Positions 25,944-35,045 of a DNA stretch of 55,732 nucleotides are shown piece by piece. Numbering within the stretch: the first letter of the stretch is position 1; each line of letters starts with the position of its first letter. Position numbers and translations under genes: made by a program. Below the pieces are notes generated by a model. It was not told the DNA's origin and did not search any database. It was given only the letters and a program-made list of their open reading frames with translations. Source of the stretch: Bryobacterales bacterium (GTDB lineage Bacteria > Acidobacteriota > Terriglobia > Bryobacterales > Bryobacteraceae). The stretch lies in assembly GCA_003164035.1 (NCBI GenBank), contig PLRS01000069.1, positions 1 to 55,732 of the forward strand. Reading direction: 5' to 3'.

Positions 25944-27603
25944 CTTGCAACTCCGCCGGGGCGGCCGGCAGCCGCACCACGAATTCGGTTCCTTTCATCG
26001 GTTCGCTGCGCAGGGCCACGGTGCCGCCGTGCGCTTCGACGATCTTCTTGACCAGGTTCAGGCCCAGACCCGCGCCGCGCACCTGGTCCTGAACCGCCCA
26101 GCGTCCGCGGAAAAACGGGTCGAAAACGTGCTGCTGCTCGTCGAGCGGGATACCGGGCCCATGGTCGGCCACGCGGATTTCGACTGCCGGCGACTGGCCG
26201 TCCTCCACCGGGCCGGCGAAAATTCCCACCCATTTGTGCGTCTCGGTGCCGTACTTGACGGCGTTGTCCACCAGGTTTTGCAGCGCCAGTTGTACCGCGA
26301 GTTTGTCGGCCAGCACGGGTGGAAGATGGGGCGCCACGTGCCGCTCGAATTCGATTCCGGAATCTTCTAGCACGGCACGGCCCGTTCCGAGGCTGCCTTC
26401 GATGAGGGCTTCCACCGGCACGGCCTCGCGCCGCCGTACCGCCTGGCCGGCATTAGCGCCGGCGAACTGGAGCACCTGTTCCACCAGTGCGGTGAGCTTC
26501 TCCGATTCGGCCTGGATCAGTTTGCCGTAGCGGTCGATCTGCTCGGGCCGGTTCGCCAGCCGGCCCCGCAGATTGAACGCGGCGGTGCGAATCACCGCCA
26601 AGGGGGTGCGCAGATCGTGCGACACCGCGGCCACGAAGCTCATTTGCAGATCGGCCAGCCGCTGGCGCTCGCGGCTGAAGCGGATGAGGGCGTAAACCAC
26701 GGCTACGATCAGGACGAGAATCCCGGCCGAAACGCCCATGTTCCGGCGCCGCGCTTTGGCCACGGTGGCTTCGAGCGTTCCCTTCGGGTCCCAAACCGCC
26801 AGCCGCCAGCGCCCCCTGGCCGCCGCCGCCCGCGGTCCCCGCCCGGCGTTCTCCGGGTCCGGCTGCACGTCCAGCAGTAAGACGGAGGCATCGGCTGGAG
26901 CCGCGGCGCGAGAGACGACCGTTGGCGCCAGGCGGAAAATGCTCCTATCCGGAGCCCCGCTGGCAGTCACTTCCGCGTCATAACCGATGCGCCCCCGCTC
27001 CCCGATGTACCGCTCCAGCAGTTCCGGCAGAAGAGCGTTGCGCACGTAATCCAGGTTCAACTCCGCCACCAGCCATTCCGGCTTGCCGGGCTCGGCCGAA
27101 TCGAATCGCGTCCATTCCAGCAAATCCGTCGAGCGCGGATCCTCGGGAGGCGCGGCTTCGCCCTTCCAGCGCAGGGTCAGCCGGTCGCGAAGCGATTCCC
27201 ATTCCGCCGGCCATGGCGCCGGCGCCGCCTCGCCGGGCTCCACGTCGAGGCTCCATAACTTCAGTTCGCCATCCGATGGAGCCACCAGCGCAACCCTATG
27301 AAACAGGGGCTCCTGCTGTTGCTTCCAGTGAAGGTATTGAGCCGCGTAGGCCGCTTCCCGCCCCATGGCGCGAATCTTGTCCGGTTCCGGAAACAGTGCC
27401 GTGGCGGCGTTTTCGATGCGTTGGTTGAAACTGGCGCTCAGCAGGTTGAGCCGCGCCTCCAGGTTGCCCTGCAGCCAGCCCCGTTGCGCTACACTGACTT
27501 CGGCGATCCAGCGGTATTGCAAAAGCGCCAGCACCCCTAGCAGCAGCGTGAGCACGGCGACCCACCCCCAAGCCAGCCAGAACTGCCGCTTCGTGTTATC
27601 CAT
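25918..27603 (-). CDS. Membrane sensor histidine kinase
   Basis: A 561-aa kinase partnered with the downstream OmpR-type regulator. Membrane helices lie at about 9-30 (WLAWGWVAVLTLLLGVLALL) and 290-308 (GVSAGILVLIVAVVYALI). Between them is a 260-residue periplasmic sensor rich in Ala, Glu and Trp that matches no family I recognise. HisKA has His329 in AAVSHDLRTPLAVIR. The HATPase domain shows the N box (LQNLVDNAVKYG), G1 (VADHGPGIPL) and G2 (GAGLGLNLVKKIVE). The signal is unknown. The gene is divergent from the S53 peptidase gene, with 156 bp between the starts that include three GTTAA words (27604, 27617, 27657), possible regulator contacts of low certainty. Confidence 0.93.
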
Positions 27604-27759
27604 GTTAAAATTTCAAGTTAAGTTCTTTGCTCCTCTTCATGGACGAGTAAAGTTGCGTTAAGGCGTACGCCAATTTGTACCCAATCGCAAAAGATACCCC
27701 GTCTACTAGGATGTCTGCGTCTTCGGCTGTCAGCCGATTAGGGAGAATCCTGATTCATC

Positions 27760-29931
27760 ATGCTCCAACGCCATAGTTTTGTCCTCGCGCTTTGTCTTTG
27801 CGCCGCCGGCCTGGCGAACGCCCAAGTTGCCGCCGGGCCTTTAGTTACCCAAAAAATAGACGAATCCAAGAGGGTCGCGCTGGCCGGCAATACCCGGCCC
27901 GAAGCTACCGCCGCCAACGATCGCGGCGCCGTCGCCGATTCGCTCGCTCTCGAGCATATCCAGCTTCAACTGCGGCGCTCGGCCGAGCAGACGCAGGCCG
28001 TGGAGCAAGCCATCGCCGAGCTGCAGAATCCGAAATCCGCCAACTTCCACAAGTGGCTCACCGCCGAGCAGTTCGGCGCCCGGTTCGGAGCCTCTCAAGC
28101 GGATATCACCACCGTAACCGCCTGGCTTACCACCCACGGTTTCACCGTAAATCAGGTATATCCCAGCGGGCTGCTGATCGATTTTTCGGGTACGGCGGGA
28201 CAGGTCCGGCAGACATTTCAGACCGAGATGCACAATCTGGAAGTGAGCGGCGTGCGGCACATCGCTAATATGAGCGATCCCAAGATTCCGGCCGCGCTCG
28301 CCTCCGTGGTGGGCGGCATTGTGTCCCTGCACGACTTTTCGCCCCACTCGATGAAGCGCGCCCGTCCCCAGGATACCTTCACTTATGACGGCTCAACCTA
28401 CCAGGCCCTGGCGCCCGAGGACGTGGCGACTATCTATAATCTCAGCCCGTTGTTTGCCGCCGGGATCACCGGCCAGGGACAAACCATCGCGGTCATCGAA
28501 GATACCAACCTATATAGTTCGAGCGACTGGACTGCCTTCCGGAACACTTTCGGGCTGTCGCAATATTCTACGGGTTCGCTCACTACGGTCTATCCAGCGC
28601 CCACCTCCGGATTTTCCAATTGCGACAACCCGGGCATTGTGGGCGAGGACGACGAGGAAGCCGCCCTGGACGCCGAGTGGGCCAGTGCCGCGGCACCCGG
28701 CGCCGCTATCGAAGTGGCCGCCTGCGCCGATACGCGGGTCACCTTCGGCGGCCTGATCGCCATGCAGAACCTGGTCAACTCCTCCAACCCGCCCTCGGTG
28801 GTCAGCATCAGCTATGGCGAGTGCGAAGCGGAGAACGGAGCCGCCGCCAACGCGGCCTTCAACCTGGCATATCAACAGGCGGCAGCCGAGGGAATCTCGG
28901 TCTTTGTGGCGGCCGGAGACGAAGGCGGCGCCAGTTGCGACGCGGGCGCCACCAGCGCGACTCACGGAATCGGCGTGAGCGGGTGGGCATCCACGGCTTA
29001 CAACGTGGCCGTGGGCGGCACCGATCTTGCCGATAACTATACCAACACCGCTTCCAATTACTGGAATACCACCAACGACGCTAATTATGGCTCGGCGCTA
29101 TCCTACATTCCCGAGATCCCCTGGGACGATTCCTGCGCCAGCGGCTTGCTCTCCACCTACGTTGGTTATGCCAGCCCGTATGGAGCCGACGGCTTCTGCG
29201 CCAGCCGGACGGCCCAGGAGGACCAATTGGTCCAGGTAGCCGCGGGCAGCGGCGGGCCCAGCGGCTGCGCCACCGGCAATCCGGACACCGAGGGCGTGGT
29301 AAGCGGCACCTGCGCGGGTTGGCCCAAGCCTAGCTGGCAATCCGGCGCCGCCGGCAATCCCGCCGATAGCGTGCGAGATATCCCGGACGTTTCCCTGTTC
29401 GCCGCCACCGGCGTCTGGGGGCACTATTACATCGTCTGTTTCAGCGACGTGCGCAATGGCGGTGCTTCCTGCACCGGCGATCCCAGCAATTGGGCGGGCG
29501 GCGGCGGCACTTCGTTCGCCTCGCCGATCATGGCCGGCGTGCAGGCCCTGGTCAATCAGAACGCCGGCGGCGCCCAGGGCAACCCCAACCCCGTCTACTA
29601 CAACCTGGCTGCCAACTCCGCTTCGGTTTGTACGTCGTCGAACGGCGACCCCGGTTCGGGCCCGTGCATTTTTCACAACATCACCCAGGGAGATATTTCG
29701 GTCGATTGCGGCGGTGGCGTGAGCTGCTACGGCGCGGTCACCATCGTCACCGGCGGCGGCCGGCGCGGCGGCTTCGGGGGCGGCTACCAAACCTCCAGCG
29801 ACGGCGCCCTTTCTACGTCCACCTCGGCTTTCTCGCCGGCCTTTGCCGCCGCCTCCGGCTGGAACATGGCCACAGGACTGGGCAGCATCAACGCCTATAA
29901 TCTGGTCATGAATTGGGCCAGCGGGCAGTAG
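27760..29931 (+). CDS. Secreted S53 family peptidase (sedolisin / pro-kumamolisin type)
   Basis: A 723-aa acid serine-carboxyl peptidase precursor. Signal peptide residues 1-21 (LALCLCAAGLANA). The pro-kumamolisin activation domain spans about 40-190 (LQLRRSAEQTQAVEQAIAEL, FHKWLTAEQFGARFG). The catalytic domain begins after the YQALAPEDVATIYNL motif. The Glu-Asp pair is Glu300 and Asp304 in DEEAALDAEW, and the nucleophile is Ser585 in GGTSFASPIMAG. A Gly-rich turn (GGGRRGGFGGGY) lies near the end, and no C-terminal binding domain is attached. These enzymes digest proteins at low pH outside the cell, fitting an acidic-soil bacterium. The divergent two-component genes may control it. The 3' flank carries two tandem UUCG hairpins. 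Confidence 0.93.
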   Translation: MLQRHSFVLALCLCAAGLANAQVAAGPLVTQKIDESKRVALAGNTRPEATAANDRGAVADSLALEHIQLQLRRSAEQTQAVEQAIAELQNPKSANFHKWLTAEQFGARFGASQADITTVTAWLTTHGFTVNQVYPSGLLIDFSGTAGQVRQTFQTEMHNLEVSGVRHIANMSDPKIPAALASVVGGIVSLHDFSPHSMKRARPQDTFTYDGSTYQALAPEDVATIYNLSPLFAAGITGQGQTIAVIEDTNLYSSSDWTAFRNTFGLSQYSTGSLTTVYPAPTSGFSNCDNPGIVGEDDEEAALDAEWASAAAPGAAIEVAACADTRVTFGGLIAMQNLVNSSNPPSVVSISYGECEAENGAAANAAFNLAYQQAAAEGISVFVAAGDEGGASCDAGATSATHGIGVSGWASTAYNVAVGGTDLADNYTNTASNYWNTTNDANYGSALSYIPEIPWDDSCASGLLSTYVGYASPYGADGFCASRTAQEDQLVQVAAGSGGPSGCATGNPDTEGVVSGTCAGWPKPSWQSGAAGNPADSVRDIPDVSLFAATGVWGHYYIVCFSDVRNGGASCTGDPSNWAGGGGTSFASPIMAGVQALVNQNAGGAQGNPNPVYYNLAANSASVCTSSNGDPGSGPCIFHNITQGDISVDCGGGVSCYGAVTIVTGGGRRGGFGGGYQTSSDGALSTSTSAFSPAFAAASGWNMATGLGSINAYNLVMNWASGQ

Positions 29932-29934
29932 GGG

Positions 29935-29966
29935 CGGGGCTTCGCCCCGATATCCCTTCGGGATAT
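29935..29966 (+). terminator. Two tandem UUCG-type hairpins after the S53 peptidase gene
   Basis: CGGGGC-TTC-GCCCCG (29935-29949) is followed at once by ATATCCC-TTC-GGGATAT (29950-29966). Both close on a C(UUCG)G tetraloop, an unusually stable RNA turn. There is no T-run, so a 3' mRNA-stabilising or repeat element is as likely as intrinsic termination. Confidence 0.45.
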
Positions 29967-30062
29967 GGGAGTTAGAAGACAAGAAGACAGAAGAGAAGCC
30001 CGCACTGCGAATCCCGCGACGAGCTTCTAACTTCTAGACTTCTCAACTTCTCAACCTCTGAC
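29967..30062. repeat. GA-rich then CT-rich low-complexity tail
   Basis: A purine tract of repeated AGAAGACA-like words, a short GC core (CCCGCACTGCGAATCCCGCG) and a pyrimidine tract of CTTCT-like words form an imperfect hairpin. A similar block follows the TonB receptor gene at 42056-42170. Confidence 0.45.
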
Positions 30063-30093
30063 TTCAGCCCCACGTTGCGCTATCTTCTTTAGA

Positions 30094-30825
30094 GTGGACG
30101 ACCTCAAAGGAAAAGTGGCCCTCGTCACCGGGTCGAGCCGGGGAATTGGCCGCGCCATCGCTTTGGGCCTGGCCGAAGCCGGCGCCGACGTCGCGCTGAA
30201 CTTTCGCAGCCGCGCGGCGGAAGCGGAGACCGTGGAGCGTGAGATCCGAGGGCTGGGACGGCAATGTGTAGCCATCCAGGCCGACGTATCGGTTTCGGGC
30301 GAAGTGACGCGCCTGGCCGGCGCGGTGCAGGACCGGCTCGGCCCGATCGCGATCCTGGTGAACAACGCGGGTATCTCTCTTCCCCAGCCGATCGAGGAGA
30401 TCGCCGAGCGCGACTGGGACCATGTCGTCGACGTGAACCTGAAGTCCTGCTTTCTGGTAACGGCGGCCATCCTGCCCGCCATGATGGCCCGCCATTGGGG
30501 CCGCATCGTCAACTTGTCCTCGGTGGCGGCGCAGGTGGGAGGGGTAGTCGGCCCGCATTACGCCGCCTCGAAGGCCGGCATGCTGGGCCTGACCCACTTC
30601 TACGCCCAGCGATTGGCGAAGGAGGGCATCACCGTCAACGCCATCGCTCCGGCCCTGGTGGAAACGGAGATGGTGACGTCCAATCCCGACGCCCGCGCCG
30701 ACCGCATCCCGATCGGCCGGTACGGGCTTCCGCACGAGGTCGCCGCGGTCGCGGTCATGCTGGCGCGCAACGGGTACATCACCGGACAGACCATCAACGT
30801 CAACGGCGGCTGGTTCATGAGCTGA
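30094..30825 (+). CDS. SDR family oxidoreductase (FabG-like 3-oxoacyl reductase)
   Basis: A 243-aa classical short-chain dehydrogenase. The NADP(H)-binding turn is TGSSRGIGRAIA at residues 12-23, with Asn-Asn-Ala-Gly (VNNAGISL), Ser in VNLSSVAAQVG, and Tyr-x3-Lys in HYAASKAGMLGLTH. NFRSRAAEAE after strand 2 carries Arg and so favours NADP(H). The closing GQTINVNGGWFM is typical of FabG-type enzymes. It could reduce a 3-oxoacyl thioester or another 3-oxo or hydroxy substrate. The GTG start at 30094 gives VDDLKGKVALVTG. It lies 32 bp upstream of the LDH-like gene in the same direction, so the pair may act in one pathway of hydroxy-acid metabolism. Confidence 0.92.
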   Translation: MDDLKGKVALVTGSSRGIGRAIALGLAEAGADVALNFRSRAAEAETVEREIRGLGRQCVAIQADVSVSGEVTRLAGAVQDRLGPIAILVNNAGISLPQPIEEIAERDWDHVVDVNLKSCFLVTAAILPAMMARHWGRIVNLSSVAAQVGGVVGPHYAASKAGMLGLTHFYAQRLAKEGITVNAIAPALVETEMVTSNPDARADRIPIGRYGLPHEVAAVAVMLARNGYITGQTINVNGGWFMS

Positions 30826-30857
30826 AAAATCGAAAACCTTGGAAAGGCAGGTGAGAG

Positions 30858-31814
30858 ATGTCAAAAGATCGTGTTGCGGTAGTCGGCGTCGGCAATGTGG
30901 GCGCCACTACGGCGTACGCGCTGTTGCTGTCGGGGCTGGCTCCCGACATTGTGCTGATTAATCGCGACCGCAACAAGGCCGAGGGTGAAGCGGAGGACAT
31001 TAGCCACGCCGAACCTTGGTCGCACACGACACTGGTGCGCGCGGGCGATTTTGAGGATTGCGCGGACGCGAAGGTGATTGTGGTCACGGTGGGCGCCGGC
31101 CTGAGATCCGGCGAAACGCGCCTCGACCTGCTGAAAAAGAACGCGGCAATTTTTCGCGACGTGATCCCCAGGATCGCGGCGACAAACACGCAAGGGATTC
31201 TGCTCATCGCCACCAACCCGGTAGATGCGCTGACGCATTACGCACGAATCCTCTCGGGCTTCGAGTCCGGGCGGGTGGTTGGCTCGGGTACCATTCTGGA
31301 CACGGCCCGGCTGCGGGTGCTGCTGGGCGGCCACTATGGCGTCGACCCGCAGAGCGTACATGCATACATTGTCGGCGAGCACGGCGACTCGCAGGTCCCG
31401 GTGTGGTCGGCGGCGAGGATTGCGGGACTGCCGATCGACGAGTTCTGCCTTAAGCGTGGTCTTGCCTACGACAAAGCCGCCCTGGATGAAATAGCGCTAA
31501 AGACGCGCAACGCGTACTATCGTATCGTTGGACAGAAGGGCGCGACGTTCTACGGCATCGCCTCGGGACTGGTGCGGGTGGTGCGCTCGATTTTGCGAGA
31601 CCAGAACACCGTGCTCACGGTGGGCAGTAAGATGCCGGAGGCGCTGGGCCTCGGTGACGTTACCATGAGCTTCCCCACGATTGTCAACGCTCTGGGAATC
31701 GGCGGCGTGGTGCCGGTCAACCTGGACCCCGCCGAGCGGGAGGCTGTGACCAGATCGTCGGCGGCGATCCGGAGTCAGATCGCCGCGATGGAAGAAGCGC
31801 CTGCGACAAGCTGA
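30858..31814 (+). CDS. L-lactate dehydrogenase family 2-hydroxyacid dehydrogenase
   Basis: A 318-aa member of the LDH/MDH family with strong similarity to LDH: GVGNVGATTAYALL, GETRLDLLKKNAAIFRD, ATNPVDALTHYA, VGSGTILDTARLR, GEHGDSQVPVWS. The catalytic residues are present: Arg88 (mobile loop), Asp148, Arg151 and His175. Two specificity positions differ. The residue equivalent to Gln102 of LDH (Arg in MDH) is Leu82 in GAGLRSGETR. The Asp that normally holds the NAD ribose at the end of strand 2 is Asn35 (VLINRDRNK). It may therefore act on a 2-oxo acid with a hydrophobic side chain, or with altered cofactor preference. A good ribosome site, AGGTGAGAG, precedes the ATG. It sits 32 bp after the SDR gene. 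Confidence 0.88.
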   Translation: MSKDRVAVVGVGNVGATTAYALLLSGLAPDIVLINRDRNKAEGEAEDISHAEPWSHTTLVRAGDFEDCADAKVIVVTVGAGLRSGETRLDLLKKNAAIFRDVIPRIAATNTQGILLIATNPVDALTHYARILSGFESGRVVGSGTILDTARLRVLLGGHYGVDPQSVHAYIVGEHGDSQVPVWSAARIAGLPIDEFCLKRGLAYDKAALDEIALKTRNAYYRIVGQKGATFYGIASGLVRVVRSILRDQNTVLTVGSKMPEALGLGDVTMSFPTIVNALGIGGVVPVNLDPAEREAVTRSSAAIRSQIAAMEEAPATS

Positions 31815-31824
31815 AGACTTTATT

Positions 31825-31857
31825 GTGGGGCGGACCATCGGTTTTTGTGGTCTGCCA
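31825..31857. repeat. Dispersed hairpin repeat, family 1
   Basis: GTGGGGCGGACCATCGG, a T-rich loop and TGGTCTGCC form a 9-bp stem with one G-T wobble. It lies between the convergent LDH-like and TonB receptor genes and could serve both as 3' end structure. A second inverted repeat, GTGCCGCGGCC with GCGGCCCGCGCCAC, follows at about 31899-31927. Confidence 0.55.
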
Positions 31858-31927
31858 TGCACCCCGCCTTCGTCGAGTTGGCCTTCGGCAAACAAGGGTG
31901 CCGCGGCCAAGAGCGGCCCGCGCCACT

Positions 31928-34900
31928 TCAAAACGTCAGACGAACGCCCAACTGGATGCGCCGGTTGTTGGCGGTCGATCCGGCCGGACCGCCGCCGCCG
32001 CCAAAGCCGCCGCCGCCGAAACCGGTATTCACCGAAGTCGGTTGCAGGAAGAGCGGATTCGTGATCGTTCCCTGATAACCGCCGGGGTTGAAATGGTTGA
32101 ACAGGTTTTCGAAATTCAACGATAGGGTAACGTTGTAGCGATGCTCCGTGGTGTCGTTAAACCCACCTCCGCGGCCGCCGCCACCGGGACCCATGCGCAT
32201 GCCACCGCCGCCGCGGCCACCACCGCCCGGTCCGCCACCGGGACCGCCCGGTCCGCCACGGCCGGCGCCACCGCCCGGTTGCGCCGCATTGCCGCGTATG
32301 GGGCCGAAGCCGAACACGCGATAAACGCGGAGATTCACCGATACCAGGCCCGGCATGGTCAGGTAGTTGCGCGGGACCAGGCTCGGAAAGGCATTGGAAC
32401 CGCCGACCGCGTAGCTGGTGAACGTGCCATAGGGCGAGCACACGTTGTTGCCCGAGCGCAACACGGCGGCACAGGTTGCGCTGGAGGCGAACTCGGCGCG
32501 GGCGTTGGTTTCCGTATCGCCGAACACGTCTTGCCCCAGCAGCACGTCGTAGGGCTGACCGGAACGCACGGTCAGAAACGGCGCGAAGCGGATCATGCGG
32601 GGCGCCAGAACGTTGCCGATCAGTTGGAAGTTGTTGCGGCGGTCCAGGGTAGAGCGGCCGTAATCGAGGGCAAAATCGTACGGGTCGGTAGGGGTGGACG
32701 GAAGATCTTTCGCGTAGGTCAACGCATAGTTCCCGAACAGCGAAACCCTGGGGCTGAAGCGGGTGTTGAAGTTGAGCATCATGATCTTCTGGTTCAGGTA
32801 ACCGCCGGACTCATACTCAAAAACGTTGCCGGCGGCGTAGCCGTACGGAAAGACGCCGTTGGTCGCGCTCAGCGGCAGGTTGGGATTGAAGCTGCCCGGG
32901 AAAGGCGTATTGATGGGAATCGTCTGCTGCAGGTGAACCGCGCGGTTATTGGTAAAGGTCGCCGCCACGGTGGTGTTGCGGGGCAACTGGCGTTCGACCC
33001 CGATGGCGCTCTGCAAACTGTAATCGGCCTGCAGATTGGGATCCACGCGCCAGGTGAGGTTTTGGCCCGAGTTCAGCGAGGAGAGCGGCGGGATATTGGG
33101 GTAAAAGGCCGGATTGTAAACCGTGTAGTCCACCTGAGCGGTGCCGTTATTCAGCGCCGCGTTTTCGAACAGGCTGGTGCTGACGCGGTCGTAGAAAATG
33201 CCGAAGCCGCCGCGGACGACGGTCTTCTGCCGGCCATTCTTGGCGGTACCGGGCGCCCAGGCAAACCCGAGGCGCGGCGCCCAGTCGTGATGATCGCCGA
33301 TCAGCGTCTGGTTTTCGTAGCGCAGCCCCAGGCTCACGGTTAGATTCGGACGGACTCGCCAATCGTCCTGCGCGTAGGGAGCCTCGTCCCAAACATCGCG
33401 GCTGATATAGGATTGCCCCGCCTGAATGGCGAACCGCGACGGACCGCCGCCCAGGTTCTGAATCTGGGTTTCGCTATAACCCGCATTGGCCAACATCAAT
33501 TGGCGCTCGTATTGCTGCAGCGAGGTCAGCGTCACGGTGAGGGGGTTGCCGTCGGAATCGTATTCGACGTTATTGCTGGCGTCCAGCGCCGGTTCCACGC
33601 CGCCCAGAAAAGTGAACGTCCCGTTGAAACCAGTCGGCTGATTGCTGCGGTCGCTGTTGCGGCGTATCCGCACGCCAACTTTGATGGTATGGGCGCCTCT
33701 CAAAATCGACGTAAAATTCTGCAACTCGTAGTGGGTGGAAAGATCGTGGTAGTCTCCCCTCCCGTTGCCGCCGGTGACGAACGCACCCGCGACGTTGACC
33801 TGCGGAATTTGGTTGCCGTCCAAAGCCGTCCAGTTCCGGGTGAACTGGAAGCGCGTTTCGTTTACCACCCTGGGGTTCAGAACGGAGGTCTCAGTCACCA
33901 TCACGTTCTGGCCGTCTCCTTTGCTGTTGTATGCCAGATCCGAATAGGGCGCCGGCAGATTGGTGCCGCCCAGGCCGGCATTGTCCTGCGAATTGAAGCG
34001 CTCTTCGACACGCACCGTCAAAGTGTCGTTGCCCGAGAGGGCGTAGTCGATGCGCGGCGCGATGACGGTGAAGTTCGACGGAGTGAGGACGGCGGTATTG
34101 ATACTGGACTGAGTCAGGGTGGTGGGACTGAAGTAGTCGGCCACAATGATCGAATTATTCTCAACGTCGCGCCGGTTGAAGTCGACGAAGAAGGACGCCT
34201 TCTTGTTTATCGCGCTACCCACGTTGGCGGCCACCTGGCGATTGGAATAGTCGGGTTTGTTATTGACCAGCGGGTTACGCGAATCGAAAACCGAGTCGGT
34301 ATCGAAAAAGGAGATGGAGCCGCGCAGCTTATCGGTGCCGGGCTTGGTCAGAATCTCGATGCGCCCGAAGCCGAGCCTGTCGAATTCGGCGGAGAAGGGG
34401 TTCTGGTTGATGCGGATTTCGCGGATGGATTCTTTGGGCGGCAACTGGCCGCCGCTGAAGCCATCGATGTAGATCTGTCCGCCATTGGGCCCGGCGCCGG
34501 GGCCGGCCAGGGCCTGCAGTGCGTCGGACAGATCGTCGGGGTCGTCCGGCAACGCTTCCAGGTCGGTGCCCTTGATCACCAGGGCGGTGGCGTTGTTGTC
34601 CGGTTCGACGCTCACCGCATTGGTGTTCTCCTCCTGGACCGTGACTTCCTGCTTTTCGCTGCTGATGGCGAGTTGGATGGGGAGTTGCACGGCGTTGCCG
34701 GCGTTCACCGTCACCTGTTTGGAGAAGGTGGCGAACCCGGGGAAGCTGACCGAAACCGTGTAACTCCCGGGCGCCAGGCCGGCAAACGTGTAACTGCCGT
34801 CCGCCTGGGTTTGCGCGGTTTTGTTGCCGCTGCCGCCCGCCAGGAACACTTTCGCCGCCGGAATCACGGCGCCGGAATCGTCCATCAGCACGCCCTTGAG

Positions 34901-34984
34901 TGTGCCGCTGGTCTGCTGCGCCCCTGCGGAGCAAACTGAAAGCAGGATACCGAGAACCCACAGTTGTAGCTTTCGCAAATTCAC
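31928..34984 (-). CDS. TonB-dependent receptor, Oar-like, with N-terminal carboxypeptidase-regulatory domain
   Basis: A 1018-aa outer membrane protein. A signal peptide (cut near SAGAQ) is followed by a CarboxypepD_reg-like Ig fold at about 24-100 (GTLKGVLMDDSGAVIPAAKV, GSYTFAGLAPGSYTVSVSFP), a plug-like region (TDLEALPDDPDDLSDALQAL, GFSGGQLPPKESIREIRINQ) and a long beta-barrel of alternating aromatic strands. The final strand ends RRIQLGVRLTF with a C-terminal Phe. A Gly/Arg-rich insert of about 48 residues lies near 898-945. Such receptors are abundant in Acidobacteria and are thought to import glycans or other large ligands; the substrate is unknown. The gene follows a DUF5666 gene by 61 bp on the same strand, so the two may be one operon. 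Confidence 0.9.
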   Translation of the reverse strand: MNLRKLQLWVLGILLSVCSAGAQQTSGTLKGVLMDDSGAVIPAAKVFLAGGSGNKTAQTQADGSYTFAGLAPGSYTVSVSFPGFATFSKQVTVNAGNAVQLPIQLAISSEKQEVTVQEENTNAVSVEPDNNATALVIKGTDLEALPDDPDDLSDALQALAGPGAGPNGGQIYIDGFSGGQLPPKESIREIRINQNPFSAEFDRLGFGRIEILTKPGTDKLRGSISFFDTDSVFDSRNPLVNNKPDYSNRQVAANVGSAINKKASFFVDFNRRDVENNSIIVADYFSPTTLTQSSINTAVLTPSNFTVIAPRIDYALSGNDTLTVRVEERFNSQDNAGLGGTNLPAPYSDLAYNSKGDGQNVMVTETSVLNPRVVNETRFQFTRNWTALDGNQIPQVNVAGAFVTGGNGRGDYHDLSTHYELQNFTSILRGAHTIKVGVRIRRNSDRSNQPTGFNGTFTFLGGVEPALDASNNVEYDSDGNPLTVTLTSLQQYERQLMLANAGYSETQIQNLGGGPSRFAIQAGQSYISRDVWDEAPYAQDDWRVRPNLTVSLGLRYENQTLIGDHHDWAPRLGFAWAPGTAKNGRQKTVVRGGFGIFYDRVSTSLFENAALNNGTAQVDYTVYNPAFYPNIPPLSSLNSGQNLTWRVDPNLQADYSLQSAIGVERQLPRNTTVAATFTNNRAVHLQQTIPINTPFPGSFNPNLPLSATNGVFPYGYAAGNVFEYESGGYLNQKIMMLNFNTRFSPRVSLFGNYALTYAKDLPSTPTDPYDFALDYGRSTLDRRNNFQLIGNVLAPRMIRFAPFLTVRSGQPYDVLLGQDVFGDTETNARAEFASSATCAAVLRSGNNVCSPYGTFTSYAVGGSNAFPSLVPRNYLTMPGLVSVNLRVYRVFGFGPIRGNAAQPGGGAGRGGPGGPGGGPGGGGRGGGGMRMGPGGGGRGGGFNDTTEHRYNVTLSLNFENLFNHFNPGGYQGTITNPLFLQPTSVNTGFGGGGFGGGGGPAGSTANNRRIQLGVRLTF

Positions 34985-35045
34985 TTTGCTTCCCCTGAAT
35001 GAGACTTCGCTAAATTGTTCCCAAAGCCGGCCGTTCGCGCAGTCG

